Positions 1 through 8,012 of a DNA stretch of 64,000 bases are shown one piece after another. The stretch's first letter is position 1, and every line of letters starts with the position of its first letter. The translations under genes were made by a program, and so were the position numbers. This DNA is from UKL13-3 sp964392775 (GTDB taxonomy: Bacteria > Bacteroidota > Bacteroidia > UKL13-3), in contig CAYMRD010000015.1 in NCBI GenBank assembly GCA_964392775.1, forward strand, positions 1 through 64,000, written 5' to 3'. The notes beneath the pieces were generated by a model. That model ran no database searches. It was not told the origin of the DNA and worked only from the letters and a program-made list of their open reading frames with translations.

Positions 1-3000
1 CTGTTTCCAATGGACTTCACACGCCCCCGAACCTCCCATACAGCAGCATCCTCACTTCTCAACACCTCAAAATAATCATTGTTCAACTCACTTGCGGTGA
101 GCCAACTTACGCCAATGCTTGTATGGGATTGTTGCTGAGCCGAAACACTTAACCAGGTAACCGGCAATGGTGTATTGGTATTAAACCCGGTTAAATAAGC
201 CGGACTCTGATATACCCAATTGCTGCCATCAATATTAAACTCGATCACTGCTACGTAATATGTTTGACCGGCCGTTAAACCTGTTGCCGTCACTGTATTT
301 TCTGTACCTGCATACAATACATAACTGCTATCCGACAAGCGGGTTCCCGAGCCATATACAGATAAAGCTGTAAGTGCACTGCCTGAAGAAGGCATCACCA
401 AAGACACAGCTGTTTGAGGTCTTATTAATACCAACCTTCTTGCACCATTTCCATTCACCCAGTTGATTTGAACGCTTGTGGTGGCATTATTGGTAAAGCT
501 CAATGCGGTAGCAGCCACGGTTGGTGCCGCCTGCAAAACAGTAACCATTTTCTGAACCGAATCGCTGCAACCAATACTGTTGGTCACTTTTAACTTAACC
601 GTGTATTGTCCTGTTGAAGCATAGGTATTGGTAAATGGTGTTGCAGTTGCTGTATTGCCATCTCCAAAATTCCACAGCCGGGTATTACCTGTACCCGCAG
701 AGGTATCGGCAAATACAAACGACTGATTATTGATAGGCTGAAGCGCATTGTTAACGGTGAACCCCGGAACCGGTTTGGCATTCACAGGCAAGGTATACGA
801 ATAGGTTTGTGTACATCCCGATGCTGACGTAATGGTCAGCGTATAGGCTGTGGTAGCTGTTATATTCGAAGCCGTTACCTGAACACCGGAGGTTGTATTG
901 AGGAACGTAGCCGGACTCCAAACAACATTGCTGACTGGGGCTACGGTATAGGTATACATACGGCCGGAAGCCGGAGGAGTTGCGTTTGAGTTATTGGCAA
1001 CAGACGCACTTTCGGTATTGGTCGAAAATGTAACAGACCGGTACGTTGTTCCTTTTTGGGTAATTCCACAAGAAGCAGAAGCTGATGAAGCAGAACCCAT
1101 TGTTCCATACCTGAACTCAATTTTATTGGATGTTTCATACAACAACGCCTGAAACGTAGCATTGGCAGCACCCGTAAGATTGCGGGGTATGGTCACAAAC
1201 CATTGCACAATAAGCGCCCTGTTGGGTGCCGTACCTTGCAAATAGGTTTTTACATTTCCATTTGAACCGGTGGCCATATCATCCCAATACGGATAAATCT
1301 TGGGGCTATTGGTTGTAGAGGTTACCAAATTCGTGGGCTGAGCTGAGGCCGTAGTGTTTCCCAATACGATCCAACCATCAGGAGACACTGAAAATTTCGC
1401 ATAATTTTCTCCTGCCAAATTAAAGGTAAACCCGATATCCAACGGTACACCATTCGGGGCATCATTATTTCCGCTGTTTAAAACTGTTGTGGCATTTGCC
1501 ATCGAAACCAATGAATTACCCGTGGATGTTGTAAACTGATAAGCGGAAAGCGGACTTGAATATTGAATGGCATTGAGGGTTAAGGTTGTTTGATCACCCA
1601 CACAGATTGTCGATTTGGATGATGAAACAGACTGAACCGAAATATCCGGAATATATGAAGGAATAAAATACGATTGGGCGATTGAACGCTCCCCAACAGC
1701 TCCCGATGTTGCATTTACAGCTACTATTGCCAACCAGACATAGGTTCCTGCGTTCAGTCCGGTGAGTATTGCAGTGGTTCCAGTAATCCCCGAAACAAGG
1801 GTATCCCAGTTGCCGTTGGTGGTATCCATTTTCATAATGGCATATTGTGTAGCCCCTGTTCCTGGGGACACCCACGATGCCCTCATCTCTCCTGCCAAAC
1901 AACCCGAAACCAGCGAAAAACCAGTTGGAACGCCCAACACATTGAATGCAGCATCCGATTGGTCGGTATAGGTTCCATTGGTCACTTTGATGAGAACCTT
2001 ATTCCCGCCAATGGCAGGTACCGTCCAATTGTACCAGGTAGCTGCCGCTGCTACTGAGGTTGAAATATTCGTCCATGTGCTCCCTCCATTCACAGAGTAT
2101 TGAATTGTTTTTGTGCCAACCAATCCTGCCTGATCCCAATGAATGGTTTGTGTACTTCCCGGAACTATTTTTTCGCCACCATTCGGGTAGGTCACTTCAA
2201 GATGAGGTGTTTCAACTTCCCAGGTAATACTATAACTCTGCGGACCAAAGGGTACCGAAAAACCTGAAACCTGAACCACATAATTTCCGGCTACAGGATT
2301 ATCAATTGTCACCTGTTCAATATTGTTCAGATGATCAGCACCGCGCGTAGCCACATTGGCCGGACTTGCAGCCGATAATACCCAGGGATTAAACACAACC
2401 GAAGAAGGATCGGTCACTGTCAGGTCCAGATCATTGACCAATGCAGGATTTGAATTGGACACGGCCGGATAATCTGTCCAGCATAACATTACTTTGATGC
2501 GGGTGGCTCCTGTTGGTACCGGCACATTGACGGTAGCCGAACCTCCCGTTGATACATTTCCGACAATATAATTACCGGCTTCAATTGTTTTGACGGCTTT
2601 CAATCCGTTTACCACACCAAAACCATGTTTGTAATCGGGACCGGGATTGCCAATATCTTTAGCGGTATTGCACAATACCGCCTTGATTGTTGCAGCACCT
2701 GGGGTTGTTCCCAAAAGTTGCACATAACGTTCGTATACCTGAGCCGAAATTCCCGAAACCACGGGCGTTGCCATAGAGGTTCCGGAATATCCTCCGGCAT
2801 AGCTATTATTGGGTACAGTTGAATATATACTTACTCCATCCGCACTAATCTCTGGTTTGATACGCCCATCCTGAACCGGACCAAAACTACTGGAACTACT
2901 AATCACTTCTGTTGACGAAACATTGGCCACAACAAGTGTATTTTTAGCCGCTTTGCCTGTTGTGGTTCCCCATCCACCTGTACATACAGCCTGTGAATTG

Positions 3001-4076
3001 CCGGCCGAATGCACATGTAAAAAATAGGGTTTGTTGTATATGTTTACATCCTGCCCCCTCGAATTGGTATTGTAAGGATCCCTTGAAGTACAATTTACAA
3101 ATGCATTTCCAAATCCATAGGAGTGTTGCGAGATAACAATTTGGTTTGTGGTGATGGAAGTGGCTATTTCGGTATTCACCGACCCATTATAATCATAGCC
3201 AAAAATGGTGGCTTTAGGAGCCATCCCTCTTGCGTACGGATTGATGGTTCCGGCTCCCGCCATTGTTCCGGCTACGTGTGTTCCATGATCGGAGGAAGTT
3301 CCGGTTTGCACCACCGTAAGCCTGCCTGCAAAATCCAGATGCGGCCCTGCCACTCCTCCATCCCAAATGCCCATTTTAATATTGTTTCCGGTAAGCCCTC
3401 TGTAACCATCATTCAACGTATTGGAGCGGTGAAGATTTTTTCCGGGTACATTTTCGTCTTGATTGGCAGGAGGCGCAGCCTCTATCCACAAAACTTCCGG
3501 CAGGTTTGCCAGGTCTTTTAATTGTGTTTTTTGAATCCGGAGGGTAATCCGGTTGAACAGTGGCTCACTCGATACCAGTTCATAACTTAACTCCTGTAAT
3601 AGCCGTTGGATGGCAGCTTCTTCCATCCATTCATACAGTTCCACGTTTACCAGCAAACCATCATCTTCCGCCTCTGCCCACCAGGGATACTCCCCATTGA
3701 AAATAAGAGGCTCCGTTTTTTGTTCCACCGACAGTTCAAACAGCGAGCGGATACCCGCATACTCCAGCAGCGACCGTTCAGGTACACCGTCCACTATTAC
3801 CAAATACGTATTGTTGGGAATATAGCCTGCCAATACAAGCCCGGCCGCCCTCAGTTCTTTTTGTAATTCGTATGATGGCAATACATAAAACTGAACAGCT
3901 CCGTACCATTTTTGCCCATGCGCCCAGTGGTCCGATACCGAATCAATGGAAGAAATCGCAGGTGTATAGCTGCCCGATTTGAATAAAACGGAATAATCAT
4001 CTGTTTGTGACGACCCTTGCAGTACAGCCAGCACAAATACCGATGCGAACAGAAATTTGTAAATCTTATTTTTCAT
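1..4076 (-). CDS. Secreted subtilisin-like (S8) serine protease with C-terminal PKD/Fn3-type modules, 3' end outside the window
   Basis: One open frame runs from an ATG at 4076 to the window edge (about 1358 codons, no stop), so the C-terminus is missing. A signal peptide with core FLFASVFVLAVLQG starts it, followed by a roughly 200-residue propeptide region. The catalytic domain shows Asp239 (GIWDGG), His264 (DHGTHVAG), oxyanion Asn360 (SAGNSQ) and Ser434 (GTSMATP), the complete subtilase set. Behind it come a proprotein-convertase-like beta domain, an Fn3-like segment, a GEVL-type module, a PKD domain (WNFGDGN near 720-690) and a final Fn3-like segment ending near 'DYFEVLRSED', which in Bacteroidota usually lies about 100 residues before a T9SS sorting tail. 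Export by type IX secretion is inferred, because the tail is not visible. It is probably an extracellular protease. It is divergent from the downstream MaoC gene. Confidence 0.9.
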   Translation of the reverse strand, partial: MKNKIYKFLFASVFVLAVLQGSSQTDDYSVLFKSGSYTPAISSIDSVSDHWAHGQKWYGAVQFYVLPSYELQKELRAAGLVLAGYIPNNTYLVIVDGVPERSLLEYAGIRSLFELSVEQKTEPLIFNGEYPWWAEAEDDGLLVNVELYEWMEEAAIQRLLQELSYELVSSEPLFNRITLRIQKTQLKDLANLPEVLWIEAAPPANQDENVPGKNLHRSNTLNDGYRGLTGNNIKMGIWDGGVAGPHLDFAGRLTVVQTGTSSDHGTHVAGTMAGAGTINPYARGMAPKATIFGYDYNGSVNTEIATSITTNQIVISQHSYGFGNAFVNCTSRDPYNTNSRGQDVNIYNKPYFLHVHSAGNSQAVCTGGWGTTTGKAAKNTLVVANVSSTEVISSSSSFGPVQDGRIKPEISADGVSIYSTVPNNSYAGGYSGTSMATPVVSGISAQVYERYVQLLGTTPGAATIKAVLCNTAKDIGNPGPDYKHGFGVVNGLKAVKTIEAGNYIVGNVSTGGSATVNVPVPTGATRIKVMLCWTDYPAVSNSNPALVNDLDLTVTDPSSVVFNPWVLSAASPANVATRGADHLNNIEQVTIDNPVAGNYVVQVSGFSVPFGPQSYSITWEVETPHLEVTYPNGGEKIVPGSTQTIHWDQAGLVGTKTIQYSVNGGSTWTNISTSVAAAATWYNWTVPAIGGNKVLIKVTNGTYTDQSDAAFNVLGVPTGFSLVSGCLAGEMRASWVSPGTGATQYAIMKMDTTNGNWDTLVSGITGTTAILTGLNAGTYVWLAIVAVNATSGAVGERSIAQSYFIPSYIPDISVQSVSSSKSTICVGDQTTLTLNAIQYSSPLSAYQFTTSTGNSLVSMANATTVLNSGNNDAPNGVPLDIGFTFNLAGENYAKFSVSPDGWIVLGNTTASAQPTNLVTSTTNSPKIYPYWDDMATGSNGNVKTYLQGTAPNRALIVQWFVTIPRNLTGAANATFQALLYETSNKIEFRYGTMGSASSASASCGITQKGTTYRSVTFSTNTESASVANNSNATPPASGRMYTYTVAPVSNVVWSPATFLNTTSGVQVTASNITATTAYTLTITSASGCTQTYSYTLPVNAKPVPGFTVNNALQPINNQSFVFADTSAGTGNTRLWNFGDGNTATATPFTNTYASTGQYTVKLKVTNSIGCSDSVQKMVTVLQAAPTVAATALSFTNNATTSVQINWVNGNGARRLVLIRPQTAVSLVMPSSGSALTALSVYGSGTRLSDSSYVLYAGTENTVTATGLTAGQTYYVAVIEFNIDGSNWVYQSPAYLTGFNTNTPLPVTWLSVSAQQQSHTSIGVSWLTASELNNDYFEVLRSEDAAVWEVRGRVKSIGN

Positions 4077-4155
4077 TAAACTATTCAAAGTAATCCATTT
4101 ATCAACTCATTCACAATCAAAAAATATTGAATTTCAACCACCTAACCGCTGGCAC

Positions 4156-4184
4156 TTGTTTATGTGATGGAAGTCCTTATTTTG
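4156..4184 (+). promoter_or_regulatory. Putative Bacteroidota-type promoter of the MaoC-like gene
   Basis: A TTG at 4156-4158 and TATTTTG at 4178-4184 are 19 bases apart, resembling the -33 TTTG / -7 TAnnTTTG promoters of this phylum (the -7 element is one base short). It lies inside the longest possible reading frame and so favours the ATG at 4212 over that at 4164. Promoter use is inferred. Confidence 0.4.
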
Positions 4185-4211
4185 CAGCACAACCAATCAA
4201 TTCTTAACATT

Positions 4212-4628
4212 ATGGCAGCACCACAAGTAGGAGATGTATTTACACACGATATTACATACACTCAGGAACAAGTTAATTTATACGCGCAAATCAGTGGCGA
4301 TACCAACCCTCTGCACGTAAATGCGGAAGCAGGAAAAGCCAGCATGTTTGGCCGCAACATTATTCACGGACATTTTAGCGCCAGTGTATTCACCAAGGTT
4401 TTCGGAGTTCTGTTTTATGCCGATGGACATATCTACATGAAACAAAACAATACCTTTTTAAAACCGATGTTTGTGGATACGCCTTACCGTGCCGTAATCA
4501 CGGTAAAAGAGATTTTCCCCGACAAAAACCGCGTACTCTACGAAACCAAGGTGGTTGATGTAGCAACAGGTGCCGACACCATTGTGGGCGAAGCCCTGCT
4601 GATGAATAAGAAACAGTATGTTTGGTAG
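4212..4628 (+). CDS. MaoC-like (hot-dog fold) dehydratase / (R)-specific enoyl-CoA hydratase
   Basis: The 138-residue protein has the hallmark hydratase-2 region: 'YAQISGDTNPLHVN' near residues 26-39, with the catalytic Asp and His, followed by 'IIHGHFSASVF', as in the R-hydratase PhaJ and MaoC families. These enzymes hydrate trans-2-enoyl-CoA to (R)-3-hydroxyacyl-CoA or act on related acyl thioesters in the cytoplasm. The start was set at 4212 (MAAPQVGD) because the in-frame ATG at 4164 precedes a promoter-like element and would add an unconserved leader. It is a single gene, divergent from the S8 protease and convergent with katG. The exact acyl substrate cannot be read from the sequence. 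Confidence 0.85.
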   Translation: MAAPQVGDVFTHDITYTQEQVNLYAQISGDTNPLHVNAEAGKASMFGRNIIHGHFSASVFTKVFGVLFYADGHIYMKQNNTFLKPMFVDTPYRAVITVKEIFPDKNRVLYETKVVDVATGADTIVGEALLMNKKQYVW

Positions 4629-4648
4629 AGTGAATACCCATTAAAGCA

Positions 4649-4683
4649 AAATCCCCGGTTCAGGAATGAACCGGGGATTTTTT
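4649..4683. terminator. Bidirectional rho-independent terminator
   Basis: A perfect 14-bp stem (4649-4662 with 4667-4680) closes a GGAA loop and is flanked by A and T runs on both sides. It sits between the convergent MaoC-like gene and katG and can serve both. Confidence 0.9.
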
Positions 4684-4716
4684 GTTTATCCAAAATTTGG
4701 TTGCGGTTGTTGCGGG

Positions 4717-6888
4717 TTAAAATCTATCCAGATTCATTACCTTGTTCCAGACAGCAACAAAATCGTTCACAAATTTTTCTTTAGAATCGCTACAAGCGTA
4801 TAGTTCCGATATGGCTCTTAATTCAGAGTTTGAGCCAAAGATAAGGTCGGCACGGGTAGCAGTCCATGTCACATCTCCTGTTGCACGGTTGTGTCCTTCA
4901 AAAACTTCACCCGTTTCGTTAGTTGCTTTCCAGGTTGTACCTAAGTCCAATAAATTAACAAAGAAATCATTGGTAAGTGCTTCTGCGTTTTTGGTAAACA
5001 CACCATGTTTAGAGCCATCAAAGTTTGCGTTCAATACCCTCATGCCTCCAACTAAAGCAGTCATTTCCGGTGCTGTTAACGTTAGCAGCTGAGCCTTGTC
5101 CACCAACATCTCTTCGGTTACAGAAACACACTGTGAATTTTTATAATTTCTGAATCCATCAGCTTTGGGTTCTAATACTGCAAATGAGGCAACATCGGTT
5201 TGTTCTAAAGCAGCATCGCCTCTGCCCGGTTTAAAAGGAACAGAAACATTGTACCCTGCATTTTTTGCAGCCTTCTCAACAGCAGCACATCCGCCTAACA
5301 CAATTAAATCAGCCATCGAAACATTTACACCACTTTCGGTTTTTATTTTTTCCAGCGTAGCCAAAACATTTTTTAATTGAGCAGGATTGTTTACTTCCCA
5401 ATTGATTTGAGGCTCTAAACGTATTCTTGCTCCATTGGCACCGCCACGCTTATCGCTTCCTCTAAAAGTAGAAGCAGAAGCCCATGCTACAGATACTAAT
5501 TGAGAAACAGTTAAACCGCTTGCCGATATTTTTTCTTTTAAAGCAGCTATTTCAGCATCCGCTAGATTTGCATTTCCTGCCGGAACAGGGTCTTGCCATA
5601 TCAAAACTTCTTTTGGAACTTCTGCACCTAAATAACGGGCAATTGGGCCCATATCACGATGCGTTAATTTATACCACGCTCTTGCAAAAGCATCTGCGAA
5701 TTGGTCGAAATTTTCCAAGAAACGTTTTGAGATTGACGCGTAAACCGGGTCCATTCTCAATGCAAGATCAGCCGTTGTCATCATTGGTGCATGACGTTTA
5801 GCCGGGTCGTGAGCATCCTCAACTAAAGTATCTGCGCCTTCACCTACCGCTTTCCATTGCCATGCACCGGCAGGACTTTTTACCAATGTCCACTCGTATT
5901 TAAAGAGTGTTTCAAAATAACCGTTGTCCCATGTAGTCGGATTTGGTTTCCAGGCGCCCTCTATGCCACTGGTAATGGTGTCGCCACCTTTCCCCGTGCC
6001 ATAACTGTTTTTCCAGCCCATACCCATTTCTTCTATGCCTGCGGCTTCCGGTTCACTGCCAACATGGCTTGCACTTGCGGCTCCGTGGGCTTTACCAAAA
6101 GTATGACCACCCGCAATTAATGCCACCGTTTCTTCATCATTCATGGCCATGCGTGCAAAGGTTTCCCTGATATCTTTTCCTGATGCAATCGCATTGGGTT
6201 CACCATTTGGACCTTCGGGATTCACATATATCAATCCCATTTGCACAGCAGCTAAAGGATTCTCCAATTCGCGTTCTCCGCTGTAGCGTTTATCGCCCAG
6301 CCATTCCCTTTCATTTCCCCAGTTAATATCTTGTTCGGGTTCCCAGATATCTTCACGTCCACCGGCAAAACCAAAAGTTTTGAAACCCATTGACTCTAAT
6401 GCACAGTTTCCGGCCAGTATCATTAAATCTGCCCATGAAATTTTGTTGCCATATTTTTGTTTAACCGGCCAAAGTAAAAAACGAGCCTTATCTAAATTAC
6501 CATTGTCAGGCCAGCTGTTTACAGGAGCAAAACGCTGATTGCCTGTGCCTGCACCACCACGACCGTCTGAAATCCGGTATGTACCTGCACTATGCCAGGC
6601 CATACGGATAAACAACGGACCATAATGTCCGTAATCGGCAGGCCACCAGTCCTGCGAAGTAGTCATTAAATCAAAAATATCTTTTTTAATTGCTTTCAAA
6701 TCTAATTTCTTAAACTCTTCTGCATAATTAAATCCTTTGTCCATAGGGTCTGACAGGGAAGAATGCTGACGTAAAATATTTAGATTTAACCGGTTTGGCC
6801 ACCAATCTTTATTGGAAGTTCCTGTACCTGCGGTTTGTTTCATTTGTCCGTTGTGAAAAGGACATTTACTGATGTCTGAATTTTCCAT
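4717..6888 (-). CDS. katG: Catalase-peroxidase KatG
   Basis: This bifunctional heme enzyme removes hydrogen peroxide by catalase and peroxidase activity in the cytoplasm. At 723 residues it has the usual family length. The distal triad is Arg95, Trp98 and His99 (in 'RMAWHSAG'). The proximal heme ligand is His262 (in 'GGHTFGKAHGA'). The Met-Tyr-Trp adduct needed for catalase activity is complete as Met247, Tyr221 and Trp98. The C-terminal half is the usual degenerate peroxidase repeat. It starts two bases after the stop of the PerR-type regulator gene, so the two are surely co-transcribed, and peroxide induction through PerR is the natural reading. Confidence 0.98.
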   Translation of the reverse strand: MENSDISKCPFHNGQMKQTAGTGTSNKDWWPNRLNLNILRQHSSLSDPMDKGFNYAEEFKKLDLKAIKKDIFDLMTTSQDWWPADYGHYGPLFIRMAWHSAGTYRISDGRGGAGTGNQRFAPVNSWPDNGNLDKARFLLWPVKQKYGNKISWADLMILAGNCALESMGFKTFGFAGGREDIWEPEQDINWGNEREWLGDKRYSGERELENPLAAVQMGLIYVNPEGPNGEPNAIASGKDIRETFARMAMNDEETVALIAGGHTFGKAHGAASASHVGSEPEAAGIEEMGMGWKNSYGTGKGGDTITSGIEGAWKPNPTTWDNGYFETLFKYEWTLVKSPAGAWQWKAVGEGADTLVEDAHDPAKRHAPMMTTADLALRMDPVYASISKRFLENFDQFADAFARAWYKLTHRDMGPIARYLGAEVPKEVLIWQDPVPAGNANLADAEIAALKEKISASGLTVSQLVSVAWASASTFRGSDKRGGANGARIRLEPQINWEVNNPAQLKNVLATLEKIKTESGVNVSMADLIVLGGCAAVEKAAKNAGYNVSVPFKPGRGDAALEQTDVASFAVLEPKADGFRNYKNSQCVSVTEEMLVDKAQLLTLTAPEMTALVGGMRVLNANFDGSKHGVFTKNAEALTNDFFVNLLDLGTTWKATNETGEVFEGHNRATGDVTWTATRADLIFGSNSELRAISELYACSDSKEKFVNDFVAVWNKVMNLDRF

Positions 6889-6890
6889 AA

Positions 6891-7313
6891 TTACTTTATT
6901 TTATTGTTGAATCTACCTGTTATCTGAAGCTTGATGTCCTGCACTTTGAAATTTTTTATTTTATTCTTTTTAAAATACTCATTGATGAGGTTGTTGAGTT
7001 TTTCATCTTCATAATCTTCAATACGATCGGTTTCTGCACAATATAAATGATGATGATTGGATAAAACAGCATCATAACGCATGATGTCTTTTTCCGTTTT
7101 TACTTTTTTTAAAAGTTCGTTTTCAACTAAAGAATCCAATACTTTATAAACAGTTCCCACTGAAATATTCGGATGATTTACTTTAATATATTCAATCACA
7201 TTTTCAGCGGTTGGGTGATTGTTTAACTTAACAATAGCTTCATAAATAGCCACCCGTTGGGGGGTCACTTTCAGTCCTTTTTCCTGTAATTTTTCTCTGA
7301 AAAAAATGTTCAT
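6891..7313 (-). CDS. perR: PerR-type peroxide-responsive Fur-family repressor
   Basis: A 140-residue Fur-family regulator with a winged-helix domain ('VTPQRVAIYEAI', 'ISVGTVYKVLDSL') and a metal-sensing dimerisation domain. The positions matching the five B. subtilis PerR regulatory ligands are His33, Asp81, His87, His89 and Asp100. Asp100, where Fur proteins have Glu, marks it as PerR-like. Unlike B. subtilis PerR it has one cysteine (Cys92) instead of four, so the structural zinc site is absent. It is the first gene of a two-gene operon with katG. Two palindromic operator candidates lie just upstream, which points to autorepression and peroxide-triggered release. Confidence 0.92.
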   Translation of the reverse strand: MNIFFREKLQEKGLKVTPQRVAIYEAIVKLNNHPTAENVIEYIKVNHPNISVGTVYKVLDSLVENELLKKVKTEKDIMRYDAVLSNHHHLYCAETDRIEDYEDEKLNNLINEYFKKNKIKNFKVQDIKLQITGRFNNKIK

Positions 7314-7329
7314 TTCACTTTAGGTATTG

Positions 7330-7357
7330 AGAATTATTATGCAAGGATAATAATTCT
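7330..7357. promoter_or_regulatory. Candidate PerR operator 1, overlapping the perR promoter
   Basis: A perfect 11-bp inverted repeat, AGAATTATTAT / ATAATAATTCT, has arms at 7330-7340 and 7347-7357 and a 6-base spacer. It lies 17 bases upstream of the perR start. The minus-strand sequence TATCCTTG (7349-7342) inside it resembles a -7 element (TAnnTTTG), so a repressor bound here would block transcription. Confidence 0.7.
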
Positions 7358-7370
7358 TATTTAGGAATAA

Positions 7371-7385
7371 AAATAATGATTATCA
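7371..7385. promoter_or_regulatory. Candidate PerR operator 2
   Basis: The core ATAATGATTAT at 7373-7383 is an exact match to the inner 11 positions of the PerR box TTATAATnATTATAA. It lies about 60 bases upstream of perR and beside operator 1. Binding is inferred from the match and the gene context. Confidence 0.65.
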
Positions 7386-7478
7386 GGTATTGTCAGGTTC
7401 AGGGAGTGAAAGGTATTCTGGAATGATGTTTCCCGCGGATTACGCTGACAACGCTGATTATCTGTGGTTTTCTGTAGC

Positions 7479-7516
7479 ATAGAGAGGTAAACTCTCTATC
7501 GGGAGCAAATCCTCGC
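7479..7516. repeat. Short repeat (GAGGTAAAC family), copy 1
   Basis: It contains a perfect 8-bp hairpin (7479-7486 with 7492-7499). Bases 7482-7516 match 28 of 35 positions of a second copy at 55703-55737, including GAGGTAAACT and CCTCGC. Confidence 0.6.
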
Positions 7517-7660
7517 GATCTGTGAGAACCCGTTTCGCACGGAGAAAATAAATGGAGGATAAAGCTCACTGAAAACACGGATGTTCACAGATGTAAAGAA
7601 GATGTTTCCCTCGCGACATCTGTAATTGGGTATTCAATCTGTAGCAATCTGTGGCACTTC

Positions 7661-7781
7661 CGGGAATACGTCAATTTGTCCTCGCACCCCCCCTGCCCCT
7701 AAGAGGGAACCAAGCACACACTTTCTAAAAAAACTGTGCGCGGAACTCCCTTTAGAATTGGGGGTGCGGGGGGGGGGGCAA
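7661..7781. repeat. Hairpin-forming intergenic element, degenerate copy
   Basis: It is colinear with the element at 20084-20220: CGGGA, then TCAA.TTG.CCTCGC, CCCCTGCCCCTAA, CACACTTTCTAAAA and GTGCGCGGAACTC in the same order. The right terminal repeat is lost; instead CGCACCCCC (7683-7691) pairs with GGGGGTGCG (7760-7768). It ends in a run of 11 G. Confidence 0.7.
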
Positions 7782-7833
7782 TCCTTATAATCATTTTCCC
7801 TGATTTCGCCACAGATTGTTTTAATAGAACCCA

Positions 7834-7902
7834 TGTCAGGTTGAGCCTGTCGAAACCTGCTTTTTTCTACAGAACTTAGTCTTCGACAGGCTCAGGCTGA
7901 CA
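7834..7902. repeat. Inverted repeat, TGTCAGGCTGAG family, copy 1
   Basis: Arms at 7834-7854 and 7882-7902 are 21 bases each with two mismatches (right arm TTCGACAGGCTCAGGCTGACA without its last base). A related inverted repeat lies at 32375-32457 between valS and rplS. Confidence 0.7.
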
Positions 7903-8012
7903 CCTGAAATTATTTTTGAGATGGCTTATAAGTAAGAATACACGAAGGAATGGTCGTGTTCGTTGTGGTAAAAACTATAAAGAATACACGAGGATACACG
8001 AATGCTTTGGCC

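Larger units (their letters stand above)
7314..8012. other. Gene-free, repeat-rich intergenic stretch
   Basis: Between perR and the HtrA gene no credible coding frame was seen. The stretch holds the PerR operators (7330-7385), a hairpin-containing repeat (7479-7516), a copy of the hairpin element also found at 20084 (7661-7781), an 11-G run (7768-7778), an inverted repeat (7834-7902), and short direct repeats of 'AGAATACACGA' (near 7935 and 7980). Short open frames here fall within repeats and show no family resemblance. Confidence 0.75.

Noticed and set aside
3123..3521. 132-codon open frame on the plus strand
   Set aside because: It lies entirely opposite the S8 protease coding frame, whose catalytic residues are intact; the translation is low in hydrophobic order and Cys/His-rich as expected of a shadow frame.
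4742..6120. Several plus-strand open frames (71-116 codons)
   Set aside because: All lie opposite katG, which is complete and highly conserved.
7768..7778. Run of 11 G as a phase-variation switch or quadruplex
   Set aside because: It is more than 400 bases from the nearest gene start and inside a degenerate repeat copy; no gene could be switched by its length. Its exact length may also be a sequencing uncertainty.
7634..7834. 66-codon minus-strand frame with Pro/Gly-rich product
   Set aside because: It is read through the hairpin repeat and the G run; the peptide reflects repeat composition and has no start signal.
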